Source of the DNA: Perlucidibaca wandonensis
GTDB taxonomy: Bacteria; Pseudomonadota; Gammaproteobacteria; Pseudomonadales; Moraxellaceae
Direction: 5' to 3'
DNA length: 64,000 bases
Assembly: GCF_042677145.1 (NCBI RefSeq)
Contig: NZ_JBHTIT010000001.1
Location: 1,116,001-1,180,000, forward strand
The notes beneath the pieces were generated by a model. It did not search any database. It was not told the DNA's origin and saw only the letters and a program-made list of their open reading frames with translations. Shown one piece after another: positions 24,776 through 34,480 of the stretch; position 1 is the stretch's first letter; each line of letters starts with the position of its first letter. The position numbers and the translations under genes were made by a program.

Positions 24776-27145
24776 TTAGAATCCTTGTCCGAGAGAAAAT
24801 TGGAACATTTGCGTATCGTCGCCCTCTTTTTCGCTAAGTGGCTGAGCGATAGCAAATGTTAGCGGCCCGATAGGCGTAATCCACGACAGCCCTAAACCAA
24901 CGCTGTAGCGCATATTGCTGAGTGATGGCTTGTAGTCTTCACCTGCGAACCCTTGCAGCTTAGTATCGAAAATATTACCTGCATCGAAGAATGCCAAGGT
25001 ACGAACCTTGTTGTTATCTTCCATAAATGGCGTTGGGAAAATAAGCTCCATGCCTGCTTCAATTTGCACATTGCCGCCAATCGACTCTGCCACTGCGCCA
25101 TTTATCAATGTTGGCGGATTCGTAAGAGTATTCAGCAAACGACTTTTTGGCCCCATGGAGTTATCGCGATAACCACGCACTGAACCGAAGCCACCACCAA
25201 AGAAGTTGCGATAGAACGGCAGGTCATCACCACCACCAATGCCATCACCATAACCTAGACGAGTGAAGGCGCGACCAACCCAACGGCCCGTGACAGGAAT
25301 ATAGCGCTGTGCGTTATAGGTCAGCTTATAAAAGCCAACATCACTACCCGGCAAGCCCATTTCCAAAGCGACCGTTTGCGATCCGCCAGCAGTTGGGAAG
25401 ACACCACGGTTGAGCGTATTGCGCTGCCAGGAAGCACTGCCTAAGTAGGTGCTTAAGCTGCTGCCGTTTTTCTGATCGAAGTTATAGACCACTTCCGATG
25501 GCTGGATGCCGATTTTCACATCAGTGATGTCGTAACCCGCTGAGAAGCTGATGGTCTCAGTTTCATCAATGGGATAGCTAAAGCTGATATTGCCGCCCAT
25601 CGAGTCAGTGGCGTAGTTGCTAATGTTCAAGTTATCGAACTTAGTTTGGCGCAAATACACGTTGAAACCGCGGCTAATGCCTTCAGGCGTGTAGTACGGA
25701 TTTAAATAGGAAAAGTTATAGGAGTCGCGAATATCCGAGCGGTTCAAACCAATGGATACACGGTTACCTGTACCCAAAAAGTTGGTCTGACTTACGCTGG
25801 CACCGAACACCACACCGGCGTTTTGCGAATAACCAACGCTGGCTGAAATCGAGCCCGATGGCTGCTCAACCACGGCAACATTGACGTCGACTTGGTCGGT
25901 TGTGCCTGGCACACGGACGTTTTCACTTTTCACTTCACCAAAGAAGCCCAAGCGCTCTAAACGCACTTTCGATAGGTCAATTTTCTCACCCGATGCTTGC
26001 GCACCTTCAAATTGACGCATCTCGCGGCGTAACACTTGGTCATCGGTTTTTAAGTTGCCGGTAAAGTTGATGCGACGTACCGACATCACGCGATTGGGAT
26101 TGATGTAGTAGACCAATTTAGCGGTTTTGGTGGCGTCATCAAGCTCAGGAACGCCTTGTACATCGGCAAATAAATAGCCTTCACGACCTAAACGACGATT
26201 GATGATATCGCTAGTTAGAGTGACAATTTTTTGTGAGTACGTTTGACCAGGCTGAGTCAGCAATAACGGCTTTAATTCGCTTTCAGGCACGGGGAATTCA
26301 CCGGCCAATCGCACGTCGCCGACTTTATATAAGTCGCCTTCTTTTACGTTGATATCAATGTAGACCTGATCTTTATCGGGCGACAAACTGACCTGTGTTG
26401 AGGCCACATTGAAGCGCAAGTAACCACGATCGAGATAGTAGCTACGCAGAGTTTCTAAGTCGGCACTAAGCTTTTCGCGCGAGTACTTATCATCGCCATA
26501 AATAAATGACAGCAGATGGCTGGACTGAAGCTGCAGTTGCTTGAGCAGCTCGGCATCATCAAACACATCATTGCCGTTAACACTAATACGCTTAATACGC
26601 GCAGTGTCACCTTCTTTGATGTCGATGGTTACGGCAACACGGTTACGCGGCAATGGCTTGGCTGTGGCAGTAACAACGGCACCATAGCGGCCTTGAGCTG
26701 CATATTGGCGCTGTAATTCTAGCTTGACCTGATCAAGTGCGGCGCGTTTGTAAACCTCGCCCTCGCCCAAACCAATCGACTTTAAGCCTTTGATGAGATC
26801 GTCTTTGCCGATCGACTGGTTACCTTTGAGCTCAATGCTGGAAATGCTAGGGCGCTCAACCACACGCACAATCATGTCGTTGCCATCGCGCAGCACTTGC
26901 ACATCTTCAAACTGACCAGATGCAAACAGCGCACGCACGGAGTCAGCGCCACGTTCATCGGTCAGCATGCTGCCGCTGGAAACCGGCAGCAAGGCATAGA
27001 CACTAGCGGCTGATAAGCGACCCAAGCCTTCTAGTCGAATGTCTTTGATGACAAAGCTTTCGGCATGGACAGGGGCACTGATCAAGGCAGCGGCCAAAGG
27101 TAATAAAGCAAAAGCGGGCCACGATGGCCGAAGCGGATTGATCAC
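24776..27145 (-). CDS. bamA: Outer-membrane assembly factor BamA
   Basis: Essential Omp85 protein that folds beta-barrel proteins into the outer membrane. The 789-aa precursor has a signal peptide (cut near APVHA/ES, residue 28), five POTRA domains (about residues 29-425) and a C-terminal 16-strand barrel. The conserved SVRGYRDNSMGPK loop-6 motif is near residue 655, and the protein ends in Phe (FSLGQGF), the outer-membrane C-terminal signature. The start is GTG at 27145, after GGGAAA. It follows rseP by 13 bp. Confidence 0.97.
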   Translation of the reverse strand: MINPLRPSWPAFALLPLAAALISAPVHAESFVIKDIRLEGLGRLSAASVYALLPVSSGSMLTDERGADSVRALFASGQFEDVQVLRDGNDMIVRVVERPSISSIELKGNQSIGKDDLIKGLKSIGLGEGEVYKRAALDQVKLELQRQYAAQGRYGAVVTATAKPLPRNRVAVTIDIKEGDTARIKRISVNGNDVFDDAELLKQLQLQSSHLLSFIYGDDKYSREKLSADLETLRSYYLDRGYLRFNVASTQVSLSPDKDQVYIDINVKEGDLYKVGDVRLAGEFPVPESELKPLLLTQPGQTYSQKIVTLTSDIINRRLGREGYLFADVQGVPELDDATKTAKLVYYINPNRVMSVRRINFTGNLKTDDQVLRREMRQFEGAQASGEKIDLSKVRLERLGFFGEVKSENVRVPGTTDQVDVNVAVVEQPSGSISASVGYSQNAGVVFGASVSQTNFLGTGNRVSIGLNRSDIRDSYNFSYLNPYYTPEGISRGFNVYLRQTKFDNLNISNYATDSMGGNISFSYPIDETETISFSAGYDITDVKIGIQPSEVVYNFDQKNGSSLSTYLGSASWQRNTLNRGVFPTAGGSQTVALEMGLPGSDVGFYKLTYNAQRYIPVTGRWVGRAFTRLGYGDGIGGGDDLPFYRNFFGGGFGSVRGYRDNSMGPKSRLLNTLTNPPTLINGAVAESIGGNVQIEAGMELIFPTPFMEDNNKVRTLAFFDAGNIFDTKLQGFAGEDYKPSLSNMRYSVGLGLSWITPIGPLTFAIAQPLSEKEGDDTQMFQFSLGQGF

Positions 27146-27158
27146 TCAGTATTTCCCG

Positions 27159-28520
27159 TCAAAACAAGCGGCGTATGTCGTTTAAAATGGCCAGCAGCAT
27201 GACACTACCCATGATGGCGACCCCAACACGCAAACCAAACTGTTGCACAGCCTCCGGTAACGGACGGCGCCAGACAGCCTCGATGGCGTAATACAGTAAA
27301 TGCCCCCCGTCCAATACGGGAATAGGCAGTAAATTTAACACCCCTAAGCTCACGCTCAGCAATGCCATAAAACCGAGCATGGCTTGCCAGCCAATATCTG
27401 CAGTTTGGCCTGCGACTTTAACAATGGTAATCGGCCCACTCAAGGCATCAATACCAATCAGTCCCGTAACCATTTTGCCCAATGACGATAGCGACAAGCT
27501 AATCAAGTGCCCAGTTTTGTTTAACGAAGCAAATAACGCGTCAACTGGACCTAGGTTGGCATTGCGACGATAACTGGCTGGAATATCGACTGGCGCCTCT
27601 GCTACACCGACGCCCAAACGGCCACGCGAGCCATTCATCGCGGAGCGATCAAGCTCGGGAGTCACGGTTAAGACGATGGTTTCACCGTCGCGAACCAAGT
27701 CCCAGGTCATGGCTTTATCGGGGCTGGCAACAATGGACTCAACAATCTCAGCCCATTGCGCAATGGCCTGGCCATCGATACGCAAAATGCGGTCTTGCGC
27801 TTGCAGACCGGCGCGATCGGCGGGACTACCTTCTTGCACCACACCAATAATCGGTGGCATTACCGGCGTCCATGGCAGCATGCCGAGCTCGCGATACGGG
27901 TCAGCATCTGCGCCAGATAAATATTTATTCAGCGTGAGTGTGCGCTCTTGCGTGCTAGTGGCACCGCTTGGGCGTACCTCAAGACTTAATTTTCCGGACT
28001 CGCCCATATGGTCGATAAGCGCATAAGTTGATGACTCCCAGTTATTCACTGAGCGCTCACCAATGCGCATTAGCTCGTCGCCAGGCTGCATGCCGGCCAT
28101 GGCTGCTGGGCTATCGGGCAATACGCGGCCCACGATGGGACGCAGACCGCCATCGCCTTGCATGAATAGGAACCAATACAGCACGACAGCAAGTAATAGG
28201 TTAATAGCTGGGCCAGCGGCAACAATGGCCATACGCGCCCATACCGACTGACGATTAAACGCGCGCGGCTTTAGCGCATCAGGCACATCACCTTCACGCT
28301 CATCGAGCATGCGCACATAGCCGCCCAACGGGATCATCGATAGTCGATACTCAACGCCGTCCTTAGCGGTACGACGCCACAACGCGGGGCCAAAACCAAT
28401 TGAAAATGTGAGTACTTGCACACCACACCGGCGAGCAACCCAAAAGTGGCCAAACTCATGAATCGCAATGAGTGGCCCTAGAACTAGGATGCCGGCGAGA
28501 ACAATAGTAAGAAATGACAT
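27159..28520 (-). CDS. rseP: Site-2 zinc metalloprotease RseP
   Basis: Inner-membrane protease that cuts anti-sigma factors within the membrane, including RseA/MucA-type proteins in the envelope stress response. The 453-aa protein has the zinc motif HEFGH (21-25) in the first membrane helix, two PDZ domains (about residues 120-200 and 215-290) and the late LLPIPVLDGGHLL motif (near 390) with the third metal ligand Asp. The window carries no algU/rpoE or anti-sigma gene for it to act with. It lies 14 bp after dxr and 13 bp before bamA. Confidence 0.96.
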   Translation of the reverse strand: MSFLTIVLAGILVLGPLIAIHEFGHFWVARRCGVQVLTFSIGFGPALWRRTAKDGVEYRLSMIPLGGYVRMLDEREGDVPDALKPRAFNRQSVWARMAIVAAGPAINLLLAVVLYWFLFMQGDGGLRPIVGRVLPDSPAAMAGMQPGDELMRIGERSVNNWESSTYALIDHMGESGKLSLEVRPSGATSTQERTLTLNKYLSGADADPYRELGMLPWTPVMPPIIGVVQEGSPADRAGLQAQDRILRIDGQAIAQWAEIVESIVASPDKAMTWDLVRDGETIVLTVTPELDRSAMNGSRGRLGVGVAEAPVDIPASYRRNANLGPVDALFASLNKTGHLISLSLSSLGKMVTGLIGIDALSGPITIVKVAGQTADIGWQAMLGFMALLSVSLGVLNLLPIPVLDGGHLLYYAIEAVWRRPLPEAVQQFGLRVGVAIMGSVMLLAILNDIRRLF

Positions 28521-28534
28521 CTGTTTGTCCTCGT

Positions 28535-29767
28535 TTAGTCGCGTGGGTGATCTGGCAGCGACGCAATATATTTGGTCGCGCGTGCGCGGGCTTCTTGATC
28601 GGCAGACAGGATAGTAGCTAATTCGCTAGCCGGCCGCACGGGCATTTGCTGCATGACTGACTCAATTACTACGGCAATGTCTTGAAAGACCAACTCGCCT
28701 GCTAAAAATGCAGCGACGGCAACTTCATTAGCGGCATTTAAAACGCAGGGCCAGGTGCCGCCAGCAGCTATCGCCTCACGCGCCAAGCGCAAACAAGGGA
28801 AACGCTCAGTGTCTGGCGCCATGAAGCTGAGATCGCCGAGGCGAGTAAAGTCTAGTGGTGCAACACCTGAGTGCATGCGCTCAGGCCATGCCAAGGCATG
28901 CGCAATCGGGGTACGCATATCGGGCTGGCCCATCTGCGCCAATACAGAACCATCGGCATAGCGCACCATGGAGTGGATCACACTTTGCGGATGCACCACT
29001 ACTTCGACCTGCTCAGGCTTTGCCGAAAATAACCAGCATGCCTCGATTAGCTCCAAGCCTTTATTCATCAAAGTTGCTGAATCTACAGATATTTTCTGGC
29101 CCATCGCCCAATTGGGATGTTTCACAGCCTGTGCAGGCGTGACTTGTGCAAGTTGCTCAGCGCTGGCATTTAAAAATGGCCCGCCGGATGCCGTTAAAAT
29201 TAGTGATTCAATACCTGATTCTGCAAGACTGACCGGCGTGCCGTTGGGTAAACATTGAAAAATGGCATTGTGCTCGGAGTCGATGGGCAGCAAGGTCGCG
29301 CCATGCTCAGTCACGGCCTCCATAAAGATCGCGCCGGACATTACCAAGGCTTCTTTATTGGCTAACAACACACGCTTTCCAGCACGCACGGCCGCCAAGG
29401 TTGGCAATAGGCCTGCAGCACCAACTATCGCTGCCATTACGGTGTCGACTTCTTCTGTTTGGGCTACTTCAGCCAAGGCATCTGCACCAAAGCGAACTTC
29501 AGTGCTTGGTGCTGAGCCTTTCAGCATGTCACGCAAGCGCTGCGTATCCGCCTCGCTGCCAACGACGGCAACCATCGGTTGCCAACGCTCACAAAGCGCC
29601 GCTAAAGCATCAATTTGCCGGTGCGCCGTAAGGGCATAAACGCGGTATCGCTCGGGATGACGCGCCAACACATCGAGCGTGCTCTGACCAATAGAGCCAG
29701 TTGCACCTAATAGCGTAATTGACTGCTGCTGTTGCGATTGCTGTTTTTGCTTAGGCAAATGGGGCAT
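28535..29767 (-). CDS. dxr: 1-deoxy-D-xylulose 5-phosphate reductoisomerase
   Basis: Makes 2-C-methyl-D-erythritol 4-phosphate with NADPH, the first committed step of the MEP isoprenoid pathway, which feeds UppS downstream. The 410-aa protein has the NADPH motif LLGATGSIGQSTLDVL (about residues 18-33), the substrate region LLPIDSEHNAIFQC and the flexible-loop motif MVRYADGSVLAQMG. The N-terminus has a glutamine-rich stretch (residues 7-16) before the Rossmann fold, likely disordered. It lies 3 bp after cdsA. Confidence 0.96.
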   Translation of the reverse strand: MPHLPKQKQQSQQQQSITLLGATGSIGQSTLDVLARHPERYRVYALTAHRQIDALAALCERWQPMVAVVGSEADTQRLRDMLKGSAPSTEVRFGADALAEVAQTEEVDTVMAAIVGAAGLLPTLAAVRAGKRVLLANKEALVMSGAIFMEAVTEHGATLLPIDSEHNAIFQCLPNGTPVSLAESGIESLILTASGGPFLNASAEQLAQVTPAQAVKHPNWAMGQKISVDSATLMNKGLELIEACWLFSAKPEQVEVVVHPQSVIHSMVRYADGSVLAQMGQPDMRTPIAHALAWPERMHSGVAPLDFTRLGDLSFMAPDTERFPCLRLAREAIAAGGTWPCVLNAANEVAVAAFLAGELVFQDIAVVIESVMQQMPVRPASELATILSADQEARARATKYIASLPDHPRD

Positions 29768-29770
29768 GAA

Positions 29771-30580
29771 TTAGAAGCCACCCGCCAACCACCAACCTGC
29801 CATAAACACTGGGGCGGCTGCGGTAATGGAGTCGATGCGATCCAGCGCACCGCCATGGCCGGGGAAGATTTTACCGGAGTCTTTAATGCCCGCACGGCGC
29901 TTGGCCATGGATTCAAACAAGTCTCCCAGCACCGACGCCAATACCGTCAATAAGGAAATGCTCATAAACAGCACTGAGCGCATCACATCTAAAGATAAAT
30001 ACGCAGTCACGCCGGCGATAATCAAACTAGTTAAAACTAGGCCACCGTATAAGCCCTCACGGGTTTTTGCAGGACTAACATTGGGCGCGAGCTTAACGCG
30101 ACCAAAGCGTCGGCCGGCAAAATACGCACCGGTATCAGCGCCCCACACCAGCAGCAGCACATACATCAACCACCATGGTGATTGCGCGTGTAAAGCCACT
30201 AAACCAGCCCATGTCGGCAGCAATAAAAACAGACCAATAATGCTCAAACGCGCTGGTGTGTCCCACTGCTCAGCTTGTGTTGGATAACGCATTACCCAGC
30301 CCAAAGCGATCAACCACCCTAGCGTAGCTGCCACCATCAGCAGACCTGTATTGGTGTTGAAGCCCTGGTGCTGAAAATAAGCTAAACCAAAGGCTACCAC
30401 TGCTATAAAAGCGAAGCGCTGAGCGTATGAGGTCAGGCGCATTAAGGCCGTCCACTCGTATGCCGCAATAAGTACCAATACGGTGGCAAATACTGGGAAG
30501 GCACCAATAACGCCACCAAAAACACACCATAAAACAATCGGCAGTAGTATCAGGGCGGTGATCACACGTTCTTTAAGCAT
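29771..30580 (-). CDS. cdsA: Phosphatidate cytidylyltransferase CdsA
   Basis: Integral membrane enzyme (269 aa) that makes CDP-diacylglycerol from phosphatidic acid and CTP, the precursor of all phospholipids. Several hydrophobic segments are seen, and the C-terminal signature KDSGKIFPGHGGALDRIDS (about residues 229-247) is intact. It overlaps the uppS 3' end by 8 bp and is followed 3 bp later by dxr. Confidence 0.95.
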   Translation of the reverse strand: MLKERVITALILLPIVLWCVFGGVIGAFPVFATVLVLIAAYEWTALMRLTSYAQRFAFIAVVAFGLAYFQHQGFNTNTGLLMVAATLGWLIALGWVMRYPTQAEQWDTPARLSIIGLFLLLPTWAGLVALHAQSPWWLMYVLLLVWGADTGAYFAGRRFGRVKLAPNVSPAKTREGLYGGLVLTSLIIAGVTAYLSLDVMRSVLFMSISLLTVLASVLGDLFESMAKRRAGIKDSGKIFPGHGGALDRIDSITAAAPVFMAGWWLAGGF

Positions 30581-31349
30581 GTAAGGCCTCTATTTGTTCT
30601 GATGTTCGGCCAAATCGGCGCTGGCGCTGGGCATAATCTTCCAGTGCAGCTTGCAAATGCTTATGGCCAAAGTCTGGCCATAGCGCATCGCTAAAATGCA
30701 GCTCGGCGTAGGCTGCCTGCCACAACACAAAATTACTGATACGCAACTCGCCACCAGTGCGAATTAGCAAATCTACTGGCGGCAAATCAGACATCTCCAC
30801 CATCCCAGCTAAACGCTCAGGCGTGATATCTGCGGCTTTCAGCTCACCTTTTTCTACTTGTGCGGCAAGGCGCTGAGCAGCCTGCGCCATATCCCATTGG
30901 CCACCATAGTTCACCGCAATGATCAGTGTCATGCGCGTGTGATGTGCCGTTTTTGCCTCCGCAACCTGCATGCCGGCCTGCAGCTCACTGGAAAACGCGG
31001 AGCGATCGCCAATAAAGCGCAGGCGAATACGCGCACGATCAAGTTCTTGCACACGAGCATCGAGAGCAAATAAAAATAGCTGCATCAGAGCAGCAACTTC
31101 ATCGGGTGGACGACGCCAGTTTTCGCTAGAAAAAGCAAAAACAGTGAGCACGTCAACAGGAACTTTTGCTGCCAATTCAACTACTTGGCGCAATGCCAGC
31201 TCACCAGCGCGGTGACCTTCATTACCTGGTAACTCACGCAGCTTAGCCCAGCGATTATTGCCATCCATGATGATGGCAATATGGCGGGGCAAGCTCGTTG
31301 CAGTGGCTGCATCTGGCGCCACAGTCTCGGCAGGAGTCGAGGCTGTCAT
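30573..31349 (-). CDS. uppS: Undecaprenyl diphosphate synthase UppS
   Basis: cis-Prenyltransferase (258 aa) that condenses eight isopentenyl units onto farnesyl diphosphate to make the C55 carrier lipid. Motifs in order: HIAIIMDGNNRWAKLRELP (about residues 23-41, catalytic Asp in MDGN), GHRAGELALRQVVELA, VFAFSSENWRRPPDEV, and the late DLLIRTGGELRISNFVLWQ. It lies 3 bp after frr. Its product is recycled by UppP at the left end of this window. Confidence 0.96.
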   Translation of the reverse strand: MTASTPAETVAPDAATATSLPRHIAIIMDGNNRWAKLRELPGNEGHRAGELALRQVVELAAKVPVDVLTVFAFSSENWRRPPDEVAALMQLFLFALDARVQELDRARIRLRFIGDRSAFSSELQAGMQVAEAKTAHHTRMTLIIAVNYGGQWDMAQAAQRLAAQVEKGELKAADITPERLAGMVEMSDLPPVDLLIRTGGELRISNFVLWQAAYAELHFSDALWPDFGHKHLQAALEDYAQRQRRFGRTSEQIEALHA

Positions 31350-31352
31350 GAC

Positions 31353-31907
31353 TTATACCTGCATCAACTCAGCTTCTTTGTCGGCCAACATTCGGTCGGC
31401 CTCCGCCACGCTTTTATCGGTGATTTTCTGAACTTCTTCGCTGGAGCGGCGCTCATCATCTTCAGAAATTTCTTTCTCTTTCTGCAGCTCTTTGATATCG
31501 GCTAAGACATCACGGCGAATGTTACGAATGGCGATTCGGGCGCCTTCAGTTTCATTGCGCGCGAGCTTTTGCATGTCTTTACGTGTCTGCTCGGTAAGCG
31601 CAGGCAGCGGCACGCGAATAACATCGGCAGTGACTGGGTTTAAGCCCAGGTTTGAGTTGCGAATGGCTTTATCGATGGCCGCCACCATGGTGCGCTCGTA
31701 AGGCTGCACGATGAGTGTGCGTGCGTCATCAACATTGACGTTAGCTACCTGCATCAGCGGCGTATCAGTGCCGTAGTAAGGCACCATGACGTCTTTCAGC
31801 ATCGAGGGATGGGCACGGCCGGTGCGCACACGGCTAAACGCTTGCTCTAATGCATCGAGCGACTTACGCATACGAACTGCGCAGTCCTTTTTAAGATCTT
31901 CTAACAT
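31353..31907 (-). CDS. frr: Ribosome recycling factor
   Basis: Splits the post-termination ribosome together with EF-G. It is 184 aa (E. coli 185), with the family opening (helix-rich, RVRTGRAHPSMLKDVMV at about residue 26), YYGTDTPLMQVANV, and a three-helix-bundle C-terminus ending KITDKSVAEADRMLADKEAELMQV-like sequence. It lies 13 bp after pyrH. Confidence 0.97.
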   Translation of the reverse strand: MLEDLKKDCAVRMRKSLDALEQAFSRVRTGRAHPSMLKDVMVPYYGTDTPLMQVANVNVDDARTLIVQPYERTMVAAIDKAIRNSNLGLNPVTADVIRVPLPALTEQTRKDMQKLARNETEGARIAIRNIRRDVLADIKELQKEKEISEDDERRSSEEVQKITDKSVAEADRMLADKEAELMQV

Positions 31908-31920
31908 GGGGAGCTCCTAC

Positions 31921-32643
31921 TCAACGAGTCACCAGAGTGCCTTCATGCTCACCGACAACGAGATTGAGCAAAGCACCTGGTTTATTCATATTGAAAACGC
32001 GTAGCGGCATATTGTGATCACGGCATAAGCAAATAGCCGTCAAGTCCATGACGCCAAGCTGTTTAGATAAGACTTCATCGAAAGTCAGTGTGTCGTACTT
32101 CACTGCATCCGGAAATTTCACCGGATCAGCATCGTAAATACCATCCACTTTAGTGGCTTTAATCACGATATCAGCGGTGATTTCAATGCCGCGCAAACAA
32201 GCAGCGGTATCGGTTGTAAAGAATGGATTGCCTGTGCCGGCGACAAAGATACAGACATCGCCACCATGCAAATGGCGCACGGCAGCACGGCGATCGTAAT
32301 GGTCAACAACGCCGCTCATGGGGATCGCCGACATCAGGCGAGTTTTGATGTTATTGCGCTCTAGCGCGTCGCGCATAGCGATACCGTTCATCACAGTTGC
32401 CAGCATGCCCATATGATCGCCAGCGACGCGATCAAGGCCAGCTTGCTGCAGCTCTGAACCGCGGAATAAATTACCGCCGCCAACCACAATGCCGACTTGC
32501 ACACCAATACCGACTAACTGACCAATCTCCAAAGCCATACGCTTCAGTACTTTAGGATCGATTCCCACTTCGGCGCCGCCTGCTAAGGCCTCACCTGAGA
32601 GCTTGAGCAAAATGCGTTTGTGGGCCAAACGATGGTCAGTCAT
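31921..32643 (-). CDS. pyrH: Uridylate kinase PyrH
   Basis: Phosphorylates UMP to UDP; bacterial hexamer regulated by GTP and UTP. The 240-aa protein has the opening KRILLKLSGEALAGG, VGIVVGGGNLFRG (nucleotide binding) and GTGNPFFTTDTAACLRGIEI. The ATG at 32643 was chosen because GAGG lies about 11 bases upstream and the N-terminus then fits the family. It stands 109 bp after tsf, behind a terminator, so pyrH-frr probably has its own promoter. Confidence 0.96.
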   Translation of the reverse strand: MTDHRLAHKRILLKLSGEALAGGAEVGIDPKVLKRMALEIGQLVGIGVQVGIVVGGGNLFRGSELQQAGLDRVAGDHMGMLATVMNGIAMRDALERNNIKTRLMSAIPMSGVVDHYDRRAAVRHLHGGDVCIFVAGTGNPFFTTDTAACLRGIEITADIVIKATKVDGIYDADPVKFPDAVKYDTLTFDEVLSKQLGVMDLTAICLCRDHNMPLRVFNMNKPGALLNLVVGEHEGTLVTR

Positions 32644-32706
32644 AGTGAATAAACCTCGGTAATGAAATCGCGCAATGCGCATTAAGTGGCGCAGAGTTTA
32701 CCGCAA

Positions 32707-32733
32707 AAAAAGGCCCCAAAGAGGGGCCTTTTT
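32707..32733 (-). terminator. Intrinsic terminator between tsf and pyrH
   Basis: Perfect 11-bp stem AAAAAGGCCCC/GGGGCCTTTTT with loop AAAGA; on the minus strand it is followed by a T-rich run. It closes the rpsB-tsf transcript before pyrH, as seen in related bacteria. Confidence 0.88.
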
Positions 32734-32752
32734 CATATCACTGACGAGTTAC

Positions 32753-33634
32753 TTACTTAGCAGCTGCAGCAGCGGCTTGAGTAGCGGCGACCTCAGCAGC
32801 AAAGTCGACCTCTTTCTTCTCAATGCCTTCACCTACTTCTAAGCGAATAAAACGTGTCACGGTCAAACCAGCTTTGGCCAATACGGCGCCAACTTTCTGA
32901 TCGGGATCGATGACAAAGGCTTGCTCAGTCAATGACACTTCACCTTTGAATTTCTTCAGCGTGCCTTCCACCATTTTTTCAACGATGTTGGCAGGCTTAC
33001 CAGACTCAGCGGCTTTAGCAGCAGCAATTTCTTGCTCCTTCGCGAGCACTTCGGCTGGGATGTCTTCAGCGTTAATCACTAATGGATTGCTAGCGGCAAC
33101 GTGCATCGCCACTTGCTTGCTGATTTCGTCGTCGGCTTTGTTGAAAGCCACGATGACACCAATTTTCAGGCCGTGCACATAAGTCGCCAAGGCTGCGCCT
33201 TCAACGATTTCGGCACGACGAACTTGGATGTTTTCACCGAGCTTTTGCACCAACAACACGCGCGCTTCTTCAACGCTCATGCCATCGAAAGCCAATGCTG
33301 CGATTTTCTCAGCATTGGTTTCACGAGCAGCCAGTGCAATGCCAGCCACTTTGTTGGCAAATGCTGTGAAGCTAGCATCGCGAGCAACAAAGTCAGTCTG
33401 ACAGTTCACTTCTAAAGCGATAGCGGTATTGCCGTCGGCGGCCAAAATAATGGCACCTTCCGCAGCAATATTGCCGGCTTTCTTAGCAGCTTTGGCTTGG
33501 CCTGATTTACGCAGGTTATCAATAGCTAGCTCAATATCGGCATCGGCTTCTTGCAGTGCTTTTTTGCACTCCATCATGCCAAGACCGGTACGCTCACGTA
33601 GTTCTTTCACCAAACTGGCGGTAACAACTGCCAT
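32753..33634 (-). CDS. tsf: Elongation factor Ts
   Basis: Nucleotide exchange factor for EF-Tu. The 293-aa protein has the N-terminal UBA-like domain with KELRERTGLGMMECKKAL (about residues 10-27), the EF-Tu-contacting TDFVARD motif near residue 81, and the core subdomains ending in an alanine-rich tail. It follows rpsB after 27 bp and ends at an intrinsic terminator. Confidence 0.97.
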   Translation of the reverse strand: MAVVTASLVKELRERTGLGMMECKKALQEADADIELAIDNLRKSGQAKAAKKAGNIAAEGAIILAADGNTAIALEVNCQTDFVARDASFTAFANKVAGIALAARETNAEKIAALAFDGMSVEEARVLLVQKLGENIQVRRAEIVEGAALATYVHGLKIGVIVAFNKADDEISKQVAMHVAASNPLVINAEDIPAEVLAKEQEIAAAKAAESGKPANIVEKMVEGTLKKFKGEVSLTEQAFVIDPDQKVGAVLAKAGLTVTRFIRLEVGEGIEKKEVDFAAEVAATQAAAAAAK

Positions 33635-33661
33635 GGTTTATCCCCCTAATTCGTCAAACAA

Positions 33662-34402
33662 TTACTCAGCAGCGGCGACTTCAACAAAACCATCGGCTTC
33701 ACGACCGCCTTGTGTCGAGGCATAGTCGCGGCCTTCGATGATGGCGTCAGCCATTGAGCTGACATACAGTGTGATGGCGCGGATAGCGTCGTCGTTACCG
33801 GGAATGACATAGTCAATGCCGATTGGGTTGGAGTTGGTGTCGACCACGCCAATGACTGGAATGCCAAGCTTGCGGGCTTCAGCAATCGCTGTGGCTTCGT
33901 GATCAACGTCGATGACGAACATGGCATCGGGCAAGCCGCCCATGTCTTTAATGCCACCGAGTGATTTTTCTAGTTTTACCATTTCGCGGGTGCGTTCAAG
34001 CGCTTCACGCTTGGTCAGCTTGGCGAAAGTACCGTCAGCGATTTGCGCTTCGATATCTTTCAGACGCTTGATGGACTGGCGAATGGTTTTCCAGTTAGTC
34101 AGCATGCCGCCTAACCAACGGTGGTTTACATAAGGCATGCCAGCGCGAGCTGCTTGTTCAGCAATGATCGGGGCTGCAGCGCGCTTGGTGCCAACAAACA
34201 ATACTTTGTTTTTCTGGCTGGCCAAACGGTTGACGAAATTCAAGGCATCGTTCAGTGCAGGAACGGTGTGCTCTAAGTTGATGATGTGAATTTTGTTACG
34301 TGCACCGAAGATGTACGGTGCCATTTTGGGGTTCCAGAAACGGGTCTGGTGACCAAAGTGTGCGCCTGCTTGTAGCAGTTCGCGCATGGAAACTTGTGCC
34401 AT
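33662..34402 (-). CDS. rpsB: 30S ribosomal protein S2
   Basis: Small-subunit ribosomal protein (246 aa). The start MAQVSMRELLQAGAHFGHQT is conserved, and FGARNKIHIINLEHT and NHRWLGGMLTNWKTI follow. The ATG at 34402 was chosen because the family N-terminus begins there, with GGAG about 10 bases upstream; the longer frame from 34471 runs through the leader. The leader carries two hairpins that resemble the S2 autoregulatory leader of Gammaproteobacteria. Confidence 0.97.
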   Translation of the reverse strand: MAQVSMRELLQAGAHFGHQTRFWNPKMAPYIFGARNKIHIINLEHTVPALNDALNFVNRLASQKNKVLFVGTKRAAAPIIAEQAARAGMPYVNHRWLGGMLTNWKTIRQSIKRLKDIEAQIADGTFAKLTKREALERTREMVKLEKSLGGIKDMGGLPDAMFVIDVDHEATAIAEARKLGIPVIGVVDTNSNPIGIDYVIPGNDDAIRAITLYVSSMADAIIEGRDYASTQGGREADGFVEVAAAE

Positions 34403-34480
34403 GAGGTGTGACTCCATTGGGTTTAACTTCCATCGACCCCAGAATACCGACCCACTTTTCTCAGTGGGCACCCGGTAGCT
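34403..34480 (-). promoter_or_regulatory. Candidate S2 (rpsB) autoregulatory leader
   Basis: In the rpsB mRNA the hairpin CCCACT/AGTGGG (34451-34468, 6-base loop) is followed by a second possible stem, UGGGGU (34441-34436) with ACCCA (34422-34418), which ends 2 bases from the GGAG ribosome-binding site (34412-34415). This two-hairpin layout next to the Shine-Dalgarno resembles the known gammaproteobacterial S2 leader. The identity is inferred; no covariance search was made. Confidence 0.5.
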
